64,000 nucleotides of DNA from an uncultured Paracoccaceae bacterium. Its GTDB lineage: Bacteria > Pseudomonadota > Alphaproteobacteria > Rhodobacterales > Rhodobacteraceae. Position numbers and translations under genes: made by a program. The DNA lies in assembly GCA_947503965.1 (NCBI GenBank), contig CANNFU010000001.1, forward strand, positions 372,001 through 436,000, given 5' to 3'. Positions 26,798 to 36,254 of the stretch are shown here, one piece after another. The notes beneath the pieces were generated by a model, which searched no databases, had not been told where the DNA came from, and saw nothing but the letters and a program-made list of their open reading frames with translations. Positions within the stretch are counted from its first letter, which is position 1. Each line of letters begins with the position of its first letter.

Positions 26798-27349
26798 ATG
26801 CGGCCATTACTTTTCGGACTGATGCTGATAGCAAACGTCGGCTGGGCACAGGCCAACCAAGTTACACTGAAATACGATGACGGAACAGGTGTGTCCGGAG
26901 AGTTGCTGGAATTCACCGACGGTAACTTTCGGATTCAGGCCTCGGTTGGGCTGATCAGCATCCCCGCGCAAGATGTGTCCTGCATTGGTGACGCATGTCC
27001 TGCTGGTACCGAGTTGGAGTTGCGATCAGCACCCGTAAAGCTGACCAGCCTCGACGGCTCAATAATCCTCACCGGCGATGTTATTGAATTTGCAGATGGT
27101 GATTATGTGCTGGCGACTGACATCGGCGAAGTGCGAATTAACGCCGACAAAGTCACTTGCGAAGGCGCTGGATGCGTCAGTTCGCAAGAACCAGTCAGCA
27201 GAGATGTCGTTCTAGTAAATGGAAACACGATCATAGAGGGTGAATTGGTGCGTTTAGAGGATAAAGCCTACATCATCAATGTTGCGCAACTGGGTGAGGT
27301 CCGCATTGATGCGACGTCATTTCAGTGTCGTGGAGAGGCATGTCCATGA
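26798..27349 (+). CDS. Secreted three-repeat protein (GEL-EF-DG / GEVRI-C-CP units)
   Basis: Protein of 183 residues with a Sec signal (1-18) and three tandem units of about 50 residues, each running from a (V)TL..DG..(I)GEL/GDV(I)EF.DG.Y.(I) stretch to GEVRI.A..V.C.G..CP. The unit resembles the N-terminal repeat of OmpA-linked phosphate-type binding proteins in Rhodobacterales, here without a binding or OmpA domain. The paired cysteines suggest one disulfide per unit. AAAGGT precedes the ATG. Role unknown. Confidence 0.75.
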   Translation: MRPLLFGLMLIANVGWAQANQVTLKYDDGTGVSGELLEFTDGNFRIQASVGLISIPAQDVSCIGDACPAGTELELRSAPVKLTSLDGSIILTGDVIEFADGDYVLATDIGEVRINADKVTCEGAGCVSSQEPVSRDVVLVNGNTIIEGELVRLEDKAYIINVAQLGEVRIDATSFQCRGEACP

Positions 27350-27468
27350 TAAAGACACGATTAGCCAGTATTCTGGCAACTCCACCACACCAAACACGCG
27401 GCCAAGCCGCGATCAAACAGGAAAACGGTTGCACTACAACCACGACGAAAAACATCATGGAGAGAAAG

Positions 27469-28515
27469 ATGAGCTTTTTGAAAGCCTTGGCTGTGAAGTT
27501 AGGTGTAGGCGCGGCGACTTTTACCCTCGCAACGTCAGCTGCGGCACAAGAATTCACGTTTTCAATCCATCATTTCCTAAGTCCAAAGGCACCAGCCCAA
27601 ACGATGTTGATCGAACCATGGGCCGCGTCCATTGAGGAAGCATCGGGCGGGCGGATCGCTTTTGAGATTTTCCCGGCAATGTCCCTGGGCGGCCGGCCGC
27701 CAGAGCTTTACAGCCAAGTACGCGATGGGGTTGCGGACATCGTGTGGACGGTGCCTGGATATACGCCTGGAACTTTCCCGCGCACGGAAGTCTTCGAACT
27801 GCCTGGTATCCATCTGAGCGATGCGCGTGCGACCAATCTGGCCATTCAGGATCTGATGGAAATTCTGTTGCCCGACTACGTGGGCATACATCCGTTGCTT
27901 GTGCATGTGCACGCTGGCAACGCGCTTCACTTCGGCGATGGGACCGCGGCAAGTCTAGCCGATCTTGAAGGCCTTAAGATCCGCAGCCCCTCGCGTACAG
28001 GGGCCTGGATGGTAGAAGAGCTGGGTGCAGAGCCGGTTGGTATGCCGGTTCCCGCACTGCCGGAAGCCTTGTCAAAAGGGACGGTGGATGCGGGCCTTAT
28101 TCCTTTTGAAGTGGCAATCCCCTTGGGGCTTGCTGACCTAACGACATCATCCGTCGAAATGGCCAACGGGGCACGGTTTGGAACATCAACATTCCTCTTT
28201 GCAATGAACCTCGATAGTTACAATTCATTGCCCGAAGACCTGCAAAAGATCATCGATGATCATTCCGGCGCGGCCATTGCTGCGCAAATGGGCGAGGCAT
28301 GGAACAACATTGAACCTGTCGGCGTGCAGCGCGCTTTGGATGCTGGCAACAGTGTGACACAGATGACGCCGGAAGCGACGGCTGAGTTCATGGCACCTTT
28401 CGATGCCACAGTACAACGTTGGGTCCAGGAAGCTGCTGTTGTTGGTATCGATGCCGAAGCCCTGTTGGGCAGCGCGCGGACGACAATTGCGGAATACACG
28501 CGCCAAGGGCAATAA
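27469..28515 (+). CDS. dctP: TRAP transporter solute receptor (DctP-type)
   Basis: Periplasmic receptor of 348 residues with a Sec signal ending about residue 24 (TSAAAQ). The mature region shows the family features (HHFLSPKAPAQ, EIFPAMSLGG, GLKIRSPSRTGAWMVEELGAEPVGMP). The ATG at 27469 is chosen for GGAGAG upstream, over one four codons earlier. Because pobA and pca genes follow, an aromatic acid such as 4-hydroxybenzoate is the likely ligand. A hairpin follows the stop. Confidence 0.9.
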   Translation: MSFLKALAVKLGVGAATFTLATSAAAQEFTFSIHHFLSPKAPAQTMLIEPWAASIEEASGGRIAFEIFPAMSLGGRPPELYSQVRDGVADIVWTVPGYTPGTFPRTEVFELPGIHLSDARATNLAIQDLMEILLPDYVGIHPLLVHVHAGNALHFGDGTAASLADLEGLKIRSPSRTGAWMVEELGAEPVGMPVPALPEALSKGTVDAGLIPFEVAIPLGLADLTTSSVEMANGARFGTSTFLFAMNLDSYNSLPEDLQKIIDDHSGAAIAAQMGEAWNNIEPVGVQRALDAGNSVTQMTPEATAEFMAPFDATVQRWVQEAAVVGIDAEALLGSARTTIAEYTRQGQ

Positions 28516-28522
28516 CATCGCT

Positions 28523-28559
28523 GGACGCCTTGCAATCCGTCAGTGGTTGAAAGGCGTCC
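28523..28559. other. Hairpin between dctP and dctQ
   Basis: Perfect 9-bp stem GGACGCCTT and AAGGCGTCC around a long loop, just after the receptor stop. Such hairpins commonly protect or attenuate the message so that more receptor than membrane subunits is made. Confidence 0.5.
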
Positions 28560-28689
28560 ACCAATCGGCACCAAATATGCAGCCTTTCAGTGTGCAGGCT
28601 GACCATATTGTAGATTAGCTTGTTGGTTTTACCGCATATTGCGAACCGCAGAAGCTGACCTGCGTCTTTCCACCTCAGGGGCATCAGTA

Positions 28690-29202
28690 GTGGCACTCAG
28701 ACATTTTTTGATCCGGCTGATCCATGGATGGGCCCTGCTTGGTGGTGTTTTGCTGCTTTTGATTGTGGCGATCACGGCCGTCAATGCAGCCGGTTTTACG
28801 GCCAACATGGTCGCGCGCAGTTGGGGCGGATACGTCTCTGGTCTGCCGGGATATGAGGATGCCGTTCAAATACTTGTCGGTGTCGCGGCCTTTATGATGT
28901 TTCCATATGCCCAGCTTTATCGGGCACATGCGTCAGTTGATGTGGTCATGCAATTCGCCCCAGCATGGGCAAACCGCGTTGTAGGTGTTGTGTCCGGTCT
29001 TGTGTTGGCAGCGCTGTTGATCTGGATGGCATGGATGCTCGCGCAAGGCACTTTGCAGATGCGCGGCGACAGGGTCGAAACGACAGTTTTGGGATGGCCC
29101 ATCTGGATATTCATGCCTGCTGCCGTGGTGTCATGCGTGCTGTGGGCCGTGGCGACCGTGATCGACACTCTCGCCCCCGAGGAGGTCGTTGATGGAGCGT
29201 GA
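28690..29202 (+). CDS. dctQ: TRAP transporter small permease (DctQ-type)
   Basis: Inner-membrane subunit of 170 residues with four hydrophobic segments (LLGGVLLLLIVAITAV, VQILVGVAAFMMF, VVGVVSGLVLAALLIW, FMPAAVVSCVLWAVAT). GTG at 28690 (MALRHF) with AGGGG upstream is preferred to a TTG 17 codons earlier. Its end overlaps dctM by 11 bases. It couples the receptor to the large permease. Confidence 0.85.
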   Translation: MALRHFLIRLIHGWALLGGVLLLLIVAITAVNAAGFTANMVARSWGGYVSGLPGYEDAVQILVGVAAFMMFPYAQLYRAHASVDVVMQFAPAWANRVVGVVSGLVLAALLIWMAWMLAQGTLQMRGDRVETTVLGWPIWIFMPAAVVSCVLWAVATVIDTLAPEEVVDGA

Positions 29203-30574
29203 ATTGATCGGCGTCTATGGTCTGGTCGCCCTACTTTCCCTCATCATGCTGCGCATTCCGGTGGCCCTGGCGATGCTGATCACGGGTATCGTAGGCACGT
29301 GGGTACTGAGCCTCGTCTCGCCCTTCATCAGATTCGTCCCTTACCTGCAGCAATTCAAAACGGCGCTTTGGAATTCGGTCGCTAATTACGACCTATCCGT
29401 CGTGCCACTTTTTATCCTCATGGGCTTTTTGGCGGCTGAAACCGGGTTAAGCCGGGACCTGTTCCAAGGGTTGAGCGCATTGACCCGCAAGATCCGGGGC
29501 GGGGTGGCCATGGCAACGATCCTGGCCTGCGCAGGCTTTGGCGCCGTGAGCGGATCGTCGATTGCAACTGCGTCCACCATGAGCCGGGTTGCCCTGCCCC
29601 AACTGCGACGGCTGAACTACAATGAGGGGCTTTCGACAGGTGTTCTTGCCGCAGGCGGCACCTTGGGTATCCTAATCCCGCCCTCGGTGGCATTGGTCAT
29701 CTACGCAATCGTTGTTGAAGCCCCGATTATCGAGATGTTCCAGGCGGCCATCATCCCCGGCATCCTTGCGGTTATCTTTTTCTTGATCGTGATCCGCATT
29801 CGGATCGCACGGAACCCCGACCTTGTTCCCGTCCCCGACCCGATGAGCGCCGACGAAACGAAACATGCGATTATACGCCTGCTCCCCGTTGGCCTGATCT
29901 TTGGGGCAATCATCCTTGGACTTGGTATGGGATTGTTCACGCCGACCCCTGCGGCAGGCGTTGGCGTCTTCCTGATCATGGCCTACGGGATAATCCTGCG
30001 GTTCGTCTCGGATGAAGGGCTGACCTTTGCGCAGCTCAAGGCGGCACTTTTGGCTACAGCCAAAACAGCCTCGATGATCTACTTCATCCTGTTCTCGGCC
30101 GATATCCTGAAGGGTTTCTTTGCGCGCACTGGGCTACCCTCTGCCCTCAGCGATTGGGCGGCTGCATCAACGATGGATCCCTACCTGATCCTGCTTGCCA
30201 TGCTGGTGATCCTCATCATCCTGGGATGTTTTCTGGAAAGCCTGTCGATGATCCTGGTTGTCGTGCCGTTCTTCTGGCCTGTCCTGATCCAGTTGAACGG
30301 CGGCGATTGGGTCAGCGCAGAAGATGCCGCCTTTGGCATGACAACGGATGAGTTGCGCATCTGGTTCGGTATTCTGGCGCTCATTGTCGTTGAACTCGGA
30401 CTGATCACACCGCCGGTCGGGTTGAATGTCTTTGTGATCAAGTCTTTTTCACCCAACACACGGCTTGGGGTGATCTTTCGGGGCGTCGCACCCTTCTTCG
30501 CGATTGAATTGGTCCGCGTCGGCATCTTGCTGATGCTGCCGATCCTATCGCTCTATCTGCCGCGTGTTTTATAG
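29192..30574 (+). CDS. dctM: TRAP transporter large permease (DctM-type)
   Basis: Ion-coupled inner-membrane permease of 460 residues with about twelve hydrophobic segments and the conserved GSSIATASTM and GGTLGILIPPSV motifs of DctM. GAGGAGG precedes the ATG at 29192. It is followed closely by pobA, so the transporter is probably for the pob substrate. Confidence 0.93.
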   Translation: MERELIGVYGLVALLSLIMLRIPVALAMLITGIVGTWVLSLVSPFIRFVPYLQQFKTALWNSVANYDLSVVPLFILMGFLAAETGLSRDLFQGLSALTRKIRGGVAMATILACAGFGAVSGSSIATASTMSRVALPQLRRLNYNEGLSTGVLAAGGTLGILIPPSVALVIYAIVVEAPIIEMFQAAIIPGILAVIFFLIVIRIRIARNPDLVPVPDPMSADETKHAIIRLLPVGLIFGAIILGLGMGLFTPTPAAGVGVFLIMAYGIILRFVSDEGLTFAQLKAALLATAKTASMIYFILFSADILKGFFARTGLPSALSDWAAASTMDPYLILLAMLVILIILGCFLESLSMILVVVPFFWPVLIQLNGGDWVSAEDAAFGMTTDELRIWFGILALIVVELGLITPPVGLNVFVIKSFSPNTRLGVIFRGVAPFFAIELVRVGILLMLPILSLYLPRVL

Positions 30575-30586
30575 GTGGCCGCGCAC

Positions 30587-31771
30587 ATGACACAGCACCA
30601 CAAGACGCAAGTTTGCATCATCGGTTCCGGGCCCAGCGGCCTTTTGCTGGCGCAATTCTTGGGACAGGCCGGGATTGAGACGATCATCCTCGATCGCAGG
30701 GATCGCACTTATATCGAGGGCCGTATTCGTGCCGGTGTCCTGGAACAGGGCACGGTTGAAGCACTTGAAGAAGCAGGTGTTGCAGATCGCCTTTATGCCG
30801 AGGGGCTGCGCCACGACGGTTTCGATCTGGCCTTTGACGGCACGCGCCACCGGATTGACCTGAAAGCGCTGACGGGGACCTCGGTGGTGGTCTATGGCCA
30901 GACTGAGGTGACAAAGGACCTATTTGTCGCCCGCGAAAACCAGGGCCAGCGCTTCTTTTTTGATGTCTCGGACGTCATCCCGTCTGATTTGAAGGCGGAC
31001 AAACCAACCGTTGCTTTCCGCCAGAATGGCGAAGATCACATCGTCTCGTGCGACTATATTGCCGGTTGCGATGGCTTTCGCGGCGTGTCGCGTGCGGCTA
31101 TTCCTGCGGATGTGCTGAAAACGTTTGAGCGCGTTTATCCGTTTGGCTGGCTTGGCCTTTTGGTGGATCAACCACCCGTCAGTGATGAGTTGATCTATGC
31201 AAACCACACCCGTGGCTTTGCGCTTGCATCGATGCGGTCCCCAACCCGAAGCCGCTATTACATTCAATGCGATCTGTCAGATGACGTATCTGATTGGTCA
31301 GATGATCGGTTTTGGGAAGAGTTCGCAACGCGGTTGGGCCCGGACACGGCCGCCAACCTGAAAACAGCCCCGTCATTGGAGAAATCCATCGCACCGCTCA
31401 GGTCGTTCGTGTCCGAGCCGATGCGCTATGGTAACTTGTTTCTCGCAGGTGACGCTGCACATATTGTGCCGCCAACGGGTGCCAAGGGGCTTAACCTTGC
31501 CATTGCAGACATTCGTGTTCTGTCCCAGGCGCTGCTTGCGCATTACAAGGATGGCAGCGATCACCACCTCGATACCTATTCCGAAACCGTTCTGAAACGC
31601 GTCTGGAAAGTTGAACGGTTTTCATGGCAGCTTTCCACCCTGATGCACCAGTTCCCCGAAAATACGCCTTTTGAGAAAAGGATGCAGCGGGCAGAGTTTG
31701 ACTATATCGCCTCGTCCGAGGCAGCATCACGCACGATTGCCGAAAACTACGTGGGCCTGCCGCTGGAGTAG
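30587..31771 (+). CDS. pobA: 4-Hydroxybenzoate 3-monooxygenase
   Basis: FAD- and NAD(P)H-dependent enzyme that hydroxylates 4-hydroxybenzoate to protocatechuate. At 394 residues it matches the known length. FAD-binding GSGPSG at the N-terminus, RAGVLEQGTVEALEEAG, the DG motif GCDGFRGVSR and the GD motif LAGDAAHIVPPTGAKGLNLA are present. The ATG at 30587 follows AGGTGG and is preferred over a GTG four codons upstream. It lies between the TRAP genes and pca genes. Confidence 0.96.
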   Translation: MTQHHKTQVCIIGSGPSGLLLAQFLGQAGIETIILDRRDRTYIEGRIRAGVLEQGTVEALEEAGVADRLYAEGLRHDGFDLAFDGTRHRIDLKALTGTSVVVYGQTEVTKDLFVARENQGQRFFFDVSDVIPSDLKADKPTVAFRQNGEDHIVSCDYIAGCDGFRGVSRAAIPADVLKTFERVYPFGWLGLLVDQPPVSDELIYANHTRGFALASMRSPTRSRYYIQCDLSDDVSDWSDDRFWEEFATRLGPDTAANLKTAPSLEKSIAPLRSFVSEPMRYGNLFLAGDAAHIVPPTGAKGLNLAIADIRVLSQALLAHYKDGSDHHLDTYSETVLKRVWKVERFSWQLSTLMHQFPENTPFEKRMQRAEFDYIASSEAASRTIAENYVGLPLE

Positions 31772-31776
31772 CACGG

Positions 31777-32925
31777 ATGGATGCAGTTTCGATCAATGGC
31801 GCGATCGCCGCCTACCGCCATCGCCCCGGCCTTGGGCGGACGATCGTGTTTGCAAATGCGCTGGGGTCGGATCAAAGCATCTGGGACAAGGTGATCGCGG
31901 CGCTGCCGCGTGGCTATGGCATCCTGACCTATGATCTGCGCGGACACGGGCAAAGCGAGGGTGCCGTGGATGGTGTCGAAGGTCTGGCTGATGACCTTAG
32001 CCAATTGATCGATCATCTTGGCCTGACCGATGTGCTGTTTTGCGGTGTCTCTGTTGGTGGCATGATCGGGCAAGTTCTGGCAGCGCGCCGCCATGATGTC
32101 GTGCGCGGTGCGGTTTTGTGCAACACAGCCCCGCAGATCGGGACCGCTGACCGCTGGAACACACGTATTTCAATAGTCCAAGAGCATGGCCTGAGAGCCG
32201 CAGCCGAGCAGATTGTGGGCAACTGGTTTGGGCAGGAATACGCAGGGCAAATTGATCTGCAAAAGCTGCATCGCGCCATGCTCGCCCGCACCAACCGCGA
32301 TGCCTATATCGCAACCTGCAAAGCAATCCGCGATGCTGATCTGCGTGAAACGGCATCGGGTATCACAGTTCCGTTGCTGTGTGTCGGCGGAGCAGAGGAC
32401 CATTCAGTCACGGCTCAAGACGTTGAAAACCTATCGCAGATCATCCCAAACGCTACTTTCGAAATCTTGGATGGCATCGGCCATATGCCCCCTTTGGAAG
32501 CGCCAGAAGCCTTGGCTGCTCTGATTACATCCTTTGATCCGAACGAGACTGATCTGGAGGTATGCGGAACTGCGATCCGCCGGACTGTTCTGGGTGCAGC
32601 CCATGTGGACAAGGCCAACGCGCAGACCAGCGTGCTTGACCAGGCTTTCCAAAAACTTGTCACCACAGGCGCATGGGGACAGGTCTGGTCCAGCCCCGCG
32701 ATATCCGCCCGTGAACGGTCCATGCTGACGCTCGCGCTTCTTGCGGCCCTGGGGAACTTTGATGAAATCCCGATGCATATCCGTGCAACCCGGCGCACTG
32801 GGGCGACTGTGTCTGATATCGCGGAGGTCTTCCAGCATGTTGCGATCTATGCGGGGGTACCCCGCGCCAATCATGCGCTGAAACTGGCGAAAGAGACGCT
32901 GGCAGAAATGGCAATGGATGACTGA
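31777..32925 (+). CDS. pcaL: Fused 3-oxoadipate enol-lactonase / 4-carboxymuconolactone decarboxylase
   Basis: Bifunctional enzyme of 382 residues. Residues 1-260 are an alpha/beta hydrolase (PcaD type), nucleophile in GVSVGGMIG and His near GIGHMPPLE. From about residue 265 it is the PcaC-type decarboxylase (ERSMLTLALLAALGNFDEIPMHIRA; GVPRANHALKLA). Together they convert 4-carboxymuconolactone to beta-ketoadipate. Its stop overlaps the pcaH start by eight bases. Confidence 0.94.
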   Translation: MDAVSINGAIAAYRHRPGLGRTIVFANALGSDQSIWDKVIAALPRGYGILTYDLRGHGQSEGAVDGVEGLADDLSQLIDHLGLTDVLFCGVSVGGMIGQVLAARRHDVVRGAVLCNTAPQIGTADRWNTRISIVQEHGLRAAAEQIVGNWFGQEYAGQIDLQKLHRAMLARTNRDAYIATCKAIRDADLRETASGITVPLLCVGGAEDHSVTAQDVENLSQIIPNATFEILDGIGHMPPLEAPEALAALITSFDPNETDLEVCGTAIRRTVLGAAHVDKANAQTSVLDQAFQKLVTTGAWGQVWSSPAISARERSMLTLALLAALGNFDEIPMHIRATRRTGATVSDIAEVFQHVAIYAGVPRANHALKLAKETLAEMAMDD

Positions 32926-33643
32926 TCAACCCTTTAAACCACGCGATCTGTCGTGGCATCCACCTGCATATTTCGCGGACTACCGCTCCACCCATCTGCG
33001 CGCGCCAACACAGCCGCTATTGCAGATGCCCCAAACCCGGACCGAGTTGACAGGCCCGACCTTTTGCCACCAGATGCTTGGCCCGCATGACGATGACCTT
33101 ATCATCAACTACGCCGCCTCTGGTGAAACCGCCCAAGGTGCGCGCATCATCGTCCATGGTACCTTGCGCGACGAAGACGGACGGCCCGTGTCGGGCAAAT
33201 TGATCGAGGTTTGGCAGGCCAATGCTGGCGGGCGTTATCGCCATGTGAACGACGGCTATCTCGCACCACTTGATCCTAATTTCGGCGGTTGCGGGCGTTG
33301 CCTGACCGATGACGAAGGGCATTATAGCTTTCGCACGATCCTTCCCGGACCCTACCCCTGGCCCAATGGCGGCAATAACTGGCGCCCGGCCCATATTCAT
33401 TTCTCAGTCTTCGGGGATGGCTTTGCGCAGCGGCTGATCACCCAGATGTATTTCGAGGGCGATCCGCATATCGCGCTTTGTCCCATTGTACAGTCCATCC
33501 CGTCGGATGACGCCATCGACCGGCTTGTCGCGCGGCTGGATATGGCGCGGACTGTGCCCATGGATATCCGCGCTTATCGCTTTGACATCGTGCTGCGCGG
33601 GCGCAACGCGACAGTATTCGAGAACCAGATGGAGGGGACCTGA
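32918..33643 (+). CDS. pcaH: Protocatechuate 3,4-dioxygenase beta subunit
   Basis: Intradiol ring-cleaving dioxygenase subunit of 241 residues carrying the non-heme iron site: tyrosines in GRYRHVNDGY and GHYSFRTI, histidines in WRPAHIHFSVFG. It converts protocatechuate to 3-carboxy-cis,cis-muconate. It overlaps pcaL, and its stop shares a base with the pcaG start. Confidence 0.96.
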   Translation: MTDQPFKPRDLSWHPPAYFADYRSTHLRAPTQPLLQMPQTRTELTGPTFCHQMLGPHDDDLIINYAASGETAQGARIIVHGTLRDEDGRPVSGKLIEVWQANAGGRYRHVNDGYLAPLDPNFGGCGRCLTDDEGHYSFRTILPGPYPWPNGGNNWRPAHIHFSVFGDGFAQRLITQMYFEGDPHIALCPIVQSIPSDDAIDRLVARLDMARTVPMDIRAYRFDIVLRGRNATVFENQMEGT

Positions 33644-34188
33644 TGGGGTTGAAAGAAACACCCTCACAGACTGCCGGGCCATATGTGCATATCGGCTGCA
33701 CCCCTCAGATTGCGGGGCTTGAACAGCGTGCAATGGGCGATCCATTGGGGGCGACCATGGTGGATGACAATCAGGATGGCATCAACCTCTCTATCAATGT
33801 CCTTGATGGGGCTGGCGATCCTGTCAAAGACGCGTTGATCGAAATCTGGCAAGCGAACCCCCAAGGTGATTTGGCGCCGTCAGAGGCGTTTAGCAACTGG
33901 GGGCGTCAGGCCACCGATCTTGCTAGCGGGGTTGCTCGGTTTGAAACGCTGAAACCTGGGCTTTGCGGTGAACAGGCACCCCATATCCTTGTCTGGGTCG
34001 TTGCGCGCGGGATCAACCTTGGCCTGACGACCCGGATCTATTTTCCGGATGAAGACAACATATCAGACCCGATTTTGGCCCTTGCGGGCACGCGTGCAGC
34101 AACCATGATCGCGACCAAAACGAACGACGGTTACGCCCATATCATACGCCTTCAGGGGCCGGATGAGACAGTGTTTTTCGATGTCTGA
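33643..34188 (+). CDS. pcaG: Protocatechuate 3,4-dioxygenase alpha subunit
   Basis: Partner subunit of 181 residues: KETPSQTAGPYVHIG opening and ALIEIWQANPQGD core typical of PcaG, without the iron ligands of PcaH. It forms the holoenzyme with PcaH. Its stop overlaps the BKACE-gene start by eight bases. Confidence 0.95.
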   Translation: MGLKETPSQTAGPYVHIGCTPQIAGLEQRAMGDPLGATMVDDNQDGINLSINVLDGAGDPVKDALIEIWQANPQGDLAPSEAFSNWGRQATDLASGVARFETLKPGLCGEQAPHILVWVVARGINLGLTTRIYFPDEDNISDPILALAGTRAATMIATKTNDGYAHIIRLQGPDETVFFDV

Positions 34189-35026
34189 TCACACTGGAAA
34201 GCCCTGCATCCTGTGCTGTGCGATCACGGGCTCCCTGCCACGCAAATCCGATAATCCAGCCGTCCCCATCAGCGTGGCTGAACAAATTGAAAGCAGCCAT
34301 GCCGCGGTTGAGGCGGGCGCAAGCATCATCCACGCCCATGTCAGAAACGATGATGAAAGCCCTTCCAGCGACCCCGACAAATTCGCGGCTTTGAAAGAGG
34401 GCTTGGAAAGGCATTGCCCCGGTGTGATTGTGCAATTCTCGACCGGCGGGCGATCAGGGACAGGGCGGGAACGTGGGGCTATGCTGCCGTTGCGGCCCGA
34501 TATGGCGTCGCTTTCTGTGGGATCGAATAACTTCCCTACCCGCGTCTATGGAAACGCGCCGGATCTGGTGGCATGGTTGGCCGCAGAGATGCAGAAATAT
34601 GAAATCACCCCGGAGGTCGAAGCATTTGACCTGAGCCACATCCTGCAGGCCTTGGTGATGCACCAAAACGGCGCGCTTCATGGCAAACTTTACGTTCAGT
34701 TTGTCATGGGGGTCAAAAACGCGATGCCGGTGGATAAAGAGGTCTTTGATTTCTACGTCCAGATCATGCGCAACCGGGCACCCCAAGCGCATTGGTGTGC
34801 GGCAGGCATCGGTGCAGCGCAAATCGTTGTCAATGAATGGGCCATTGCAGCGGGAGGACATACCCGGACCGGACTGGAAGACAACATTCGGCTCAATAAA
34901 ACGACGCTCGCCCCCTCGAACGCCACATTGGTCGCCCGCGCGGCAGAGCTTTGCGCCAAATACGACCGACCCGTCGCGACGCCAAGGCAGGCTCGTGCGC
35001 TTTTGGGGCTGCGTTCGCATGATTGA
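34181..35026 (+). CDS. BKACE-family beta-keto acid cleavage enzyme
   Basis: Zinc-dependent enzyme of 281 residues of the 3-keto-5-aminohexanoate cleavage (BKACE) family. The zinc-binding IHAHVR, the catalytic region EVEAFD and RTGLEDNI are all present. BKACE proteins react a beta-keto acid with acetyl-CoA to give acetoacetate and a CoA thioester. Inside a pca operon that makes beta-ketoadipate but shows no pcaIJ or pcaF, the obvious substrate is beta-ketoadipate, giving succinyl-CoA. ATG 34181 is in the overlap ATGTCTGA. Confidence 0.9.
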   Translation: MSDHTGKPCILCCAITGSLPRKSDNPAVPISVAEQIESSHAAVEAGASIIHAHVRNDDESPSSDPDKFAALKEGLERHCPGVIVQFSTGGRSGTGRERGAMLPLRPDMASLSVGSNNFPTRVYGNAPDLVAWLAAEMQKYEITPEVEAFDLSHILQALVMHQNGALHGKLYVQFVMGVKNAMPVDKEVFDFYVQIMRNRAPQAHWCAAGIGAAQIVVNEWAIAAGGHTRTGLEDNIRLNKTTLAPSNATLVARAAELCAKYDRPVATPRQARALLGLRSHD

Positions 35027-36062
35027 TATCGCCACCCATCCTTGGTTGAGCGGCCTTTTGGGCGACCAAGAGATGGCCGCGATCTTTGCACCAGAGGCCG
35101 AGCTGAAAAGGCTGTTGGACGTCGAAGCCGCTTGGACGCGCGCATTGGGAGAAGTCGAAGGTCACGCCGCAGCGGGTGAAATTGCAACGGCAATTGAGAC
35201 TGCGGTGATAGATCCGAAAACGCTTGCGGCAGGCATGGCCAAAGATGGTGTCACGATCCCGGCACTGGTGCATCTGTTGCGTGAAGACATCGGGCCGAAT
35301 GGCGCAGAAATCATTCATACGGGCCTGACGTCACAGGATGTTATGGATACCAGCCTTGTTCTGGCATTGGGTCAGGTTTTGGCACTGTTGCGCACGCGGC
35401 TGACGTTCTTGGACCAAGAACTGGCCAAGATACAACAGGCACATGGTGATCGCCCAATGACAGCCTTCACCCGCATGCAACCTGCTTTGGAGATCACAGT
35501 TCAAGAGGTTTTCGGCCGATGGCGAAAGCCCTTCGCAAAACTGATTTCAGACGGAGGCGACCTGCAACGCGAGGTGAGCCACATTCAATGGGGCGGGCCA
35601 GTTGGGACGCGCGATCATCATCAATCAGACCAGCTTGGGGCATTTTTTGCACGAAATCTCGGTCTCAACGATCCCGGCGAAGCCTGGCATACTGACAGGA
35701 CATTCATTCTGGACGTCGCACAATTTTTAACGCGGATCACCATCGCCACCGGAAAGATCGGCGAGGATGTCGCGCTATACGCGCTGGCGCGACCTGATAG
35801 CATCAGTTTTGTCGGTGGCAGTTCCTCGGCCATGCCGCATAAAAACAATCCAGTCAAAGCCGAAGCGCTTGTTGCTCTGGCAGACTTTGCCACCGGTCTT
35901 GTTGCAAACATAGCCCGTGCATGCCGACACGAGGGTTTCCGCTCAGGCCGGGCCTGGACCCTCGAATGGCTGACACTGCCGCAAATGTGTGTCGCAACAG
36001 GTGCCGCGACGACACTGGCGACCAATATGATGGGAGATGTTGTTTCAATCGGCAGGACGTAA
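35019..36062 (+). CDS. pcaB: 3-Carboxy-cis,cis-muconate cycloisomerase
   Basis: Fumarase/aspartase-superfamily enzyme of 347 residues that lactonises 3-carboxy-cis,cis-muconate. The superfamily signature GSSAMPHKNNPVKAE is present, with TSQDVMDTS and the QVEH-like region. It overlaps the BKACE gene by eight bases; the start at 35019 is the family start, and the longer open frame upstream is antisense-like. It is shorter than the roughly 450-residue Pseudomonas form, like other alphaproteobacterial versions. Confidence 0.94.
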   Translation: MIDIATHPWLSGLLGDQEMAAIFAPEAELKRLLDVEAAWTRALGEVEGHAAAGEIATAIETAVIDPKTLAAGMAKDGVTIPALVHLLREDIGPNGAEIIHTGLTSQDVMDTSLVLALGQVLALLRTRLTFLDQELAKIQQAHGDRPMTAFTRMQPALEITVQEVFGRWRKPFAKLISDGGDLQREVSHIQWGGPVGTRDHHQSDQLGAFFARNLGLNDPGEAWHTDRTFILDVAQFLTRITIATGKIGEDVALYALARPDSISFVGGSSSAMPHKNNPVKAEALVALADFATGLVANIARACRHEGFRSGRAWTLEWLTLPQMCVATGAATTLATNMMGDVVSIGRT

Positions 36063-36254
36063 GGAAGCTATATGCCAAGGCCACTTGCTGAAATTGAGCT
36101 TGCCATGCCTTTGGCCATTGGAACAGCCAGTTCCTGCGGTTTCGCCGGTGGGCCAAGTCCGGTACATTTGAATGTCTTTTCAAAGCTGTGAGCGAAGACC
36201 CCAACCTTGAATACTCGCTCATTGGCTGTCAATCGGCATCCAATCGTGACCCCT

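Noticed and set aside
34680..35018. Upstream extension of the pcaB frame
   Set aside because: It lies inside the BKACE gene in another frame, and pcaB homologues begin at 35019.
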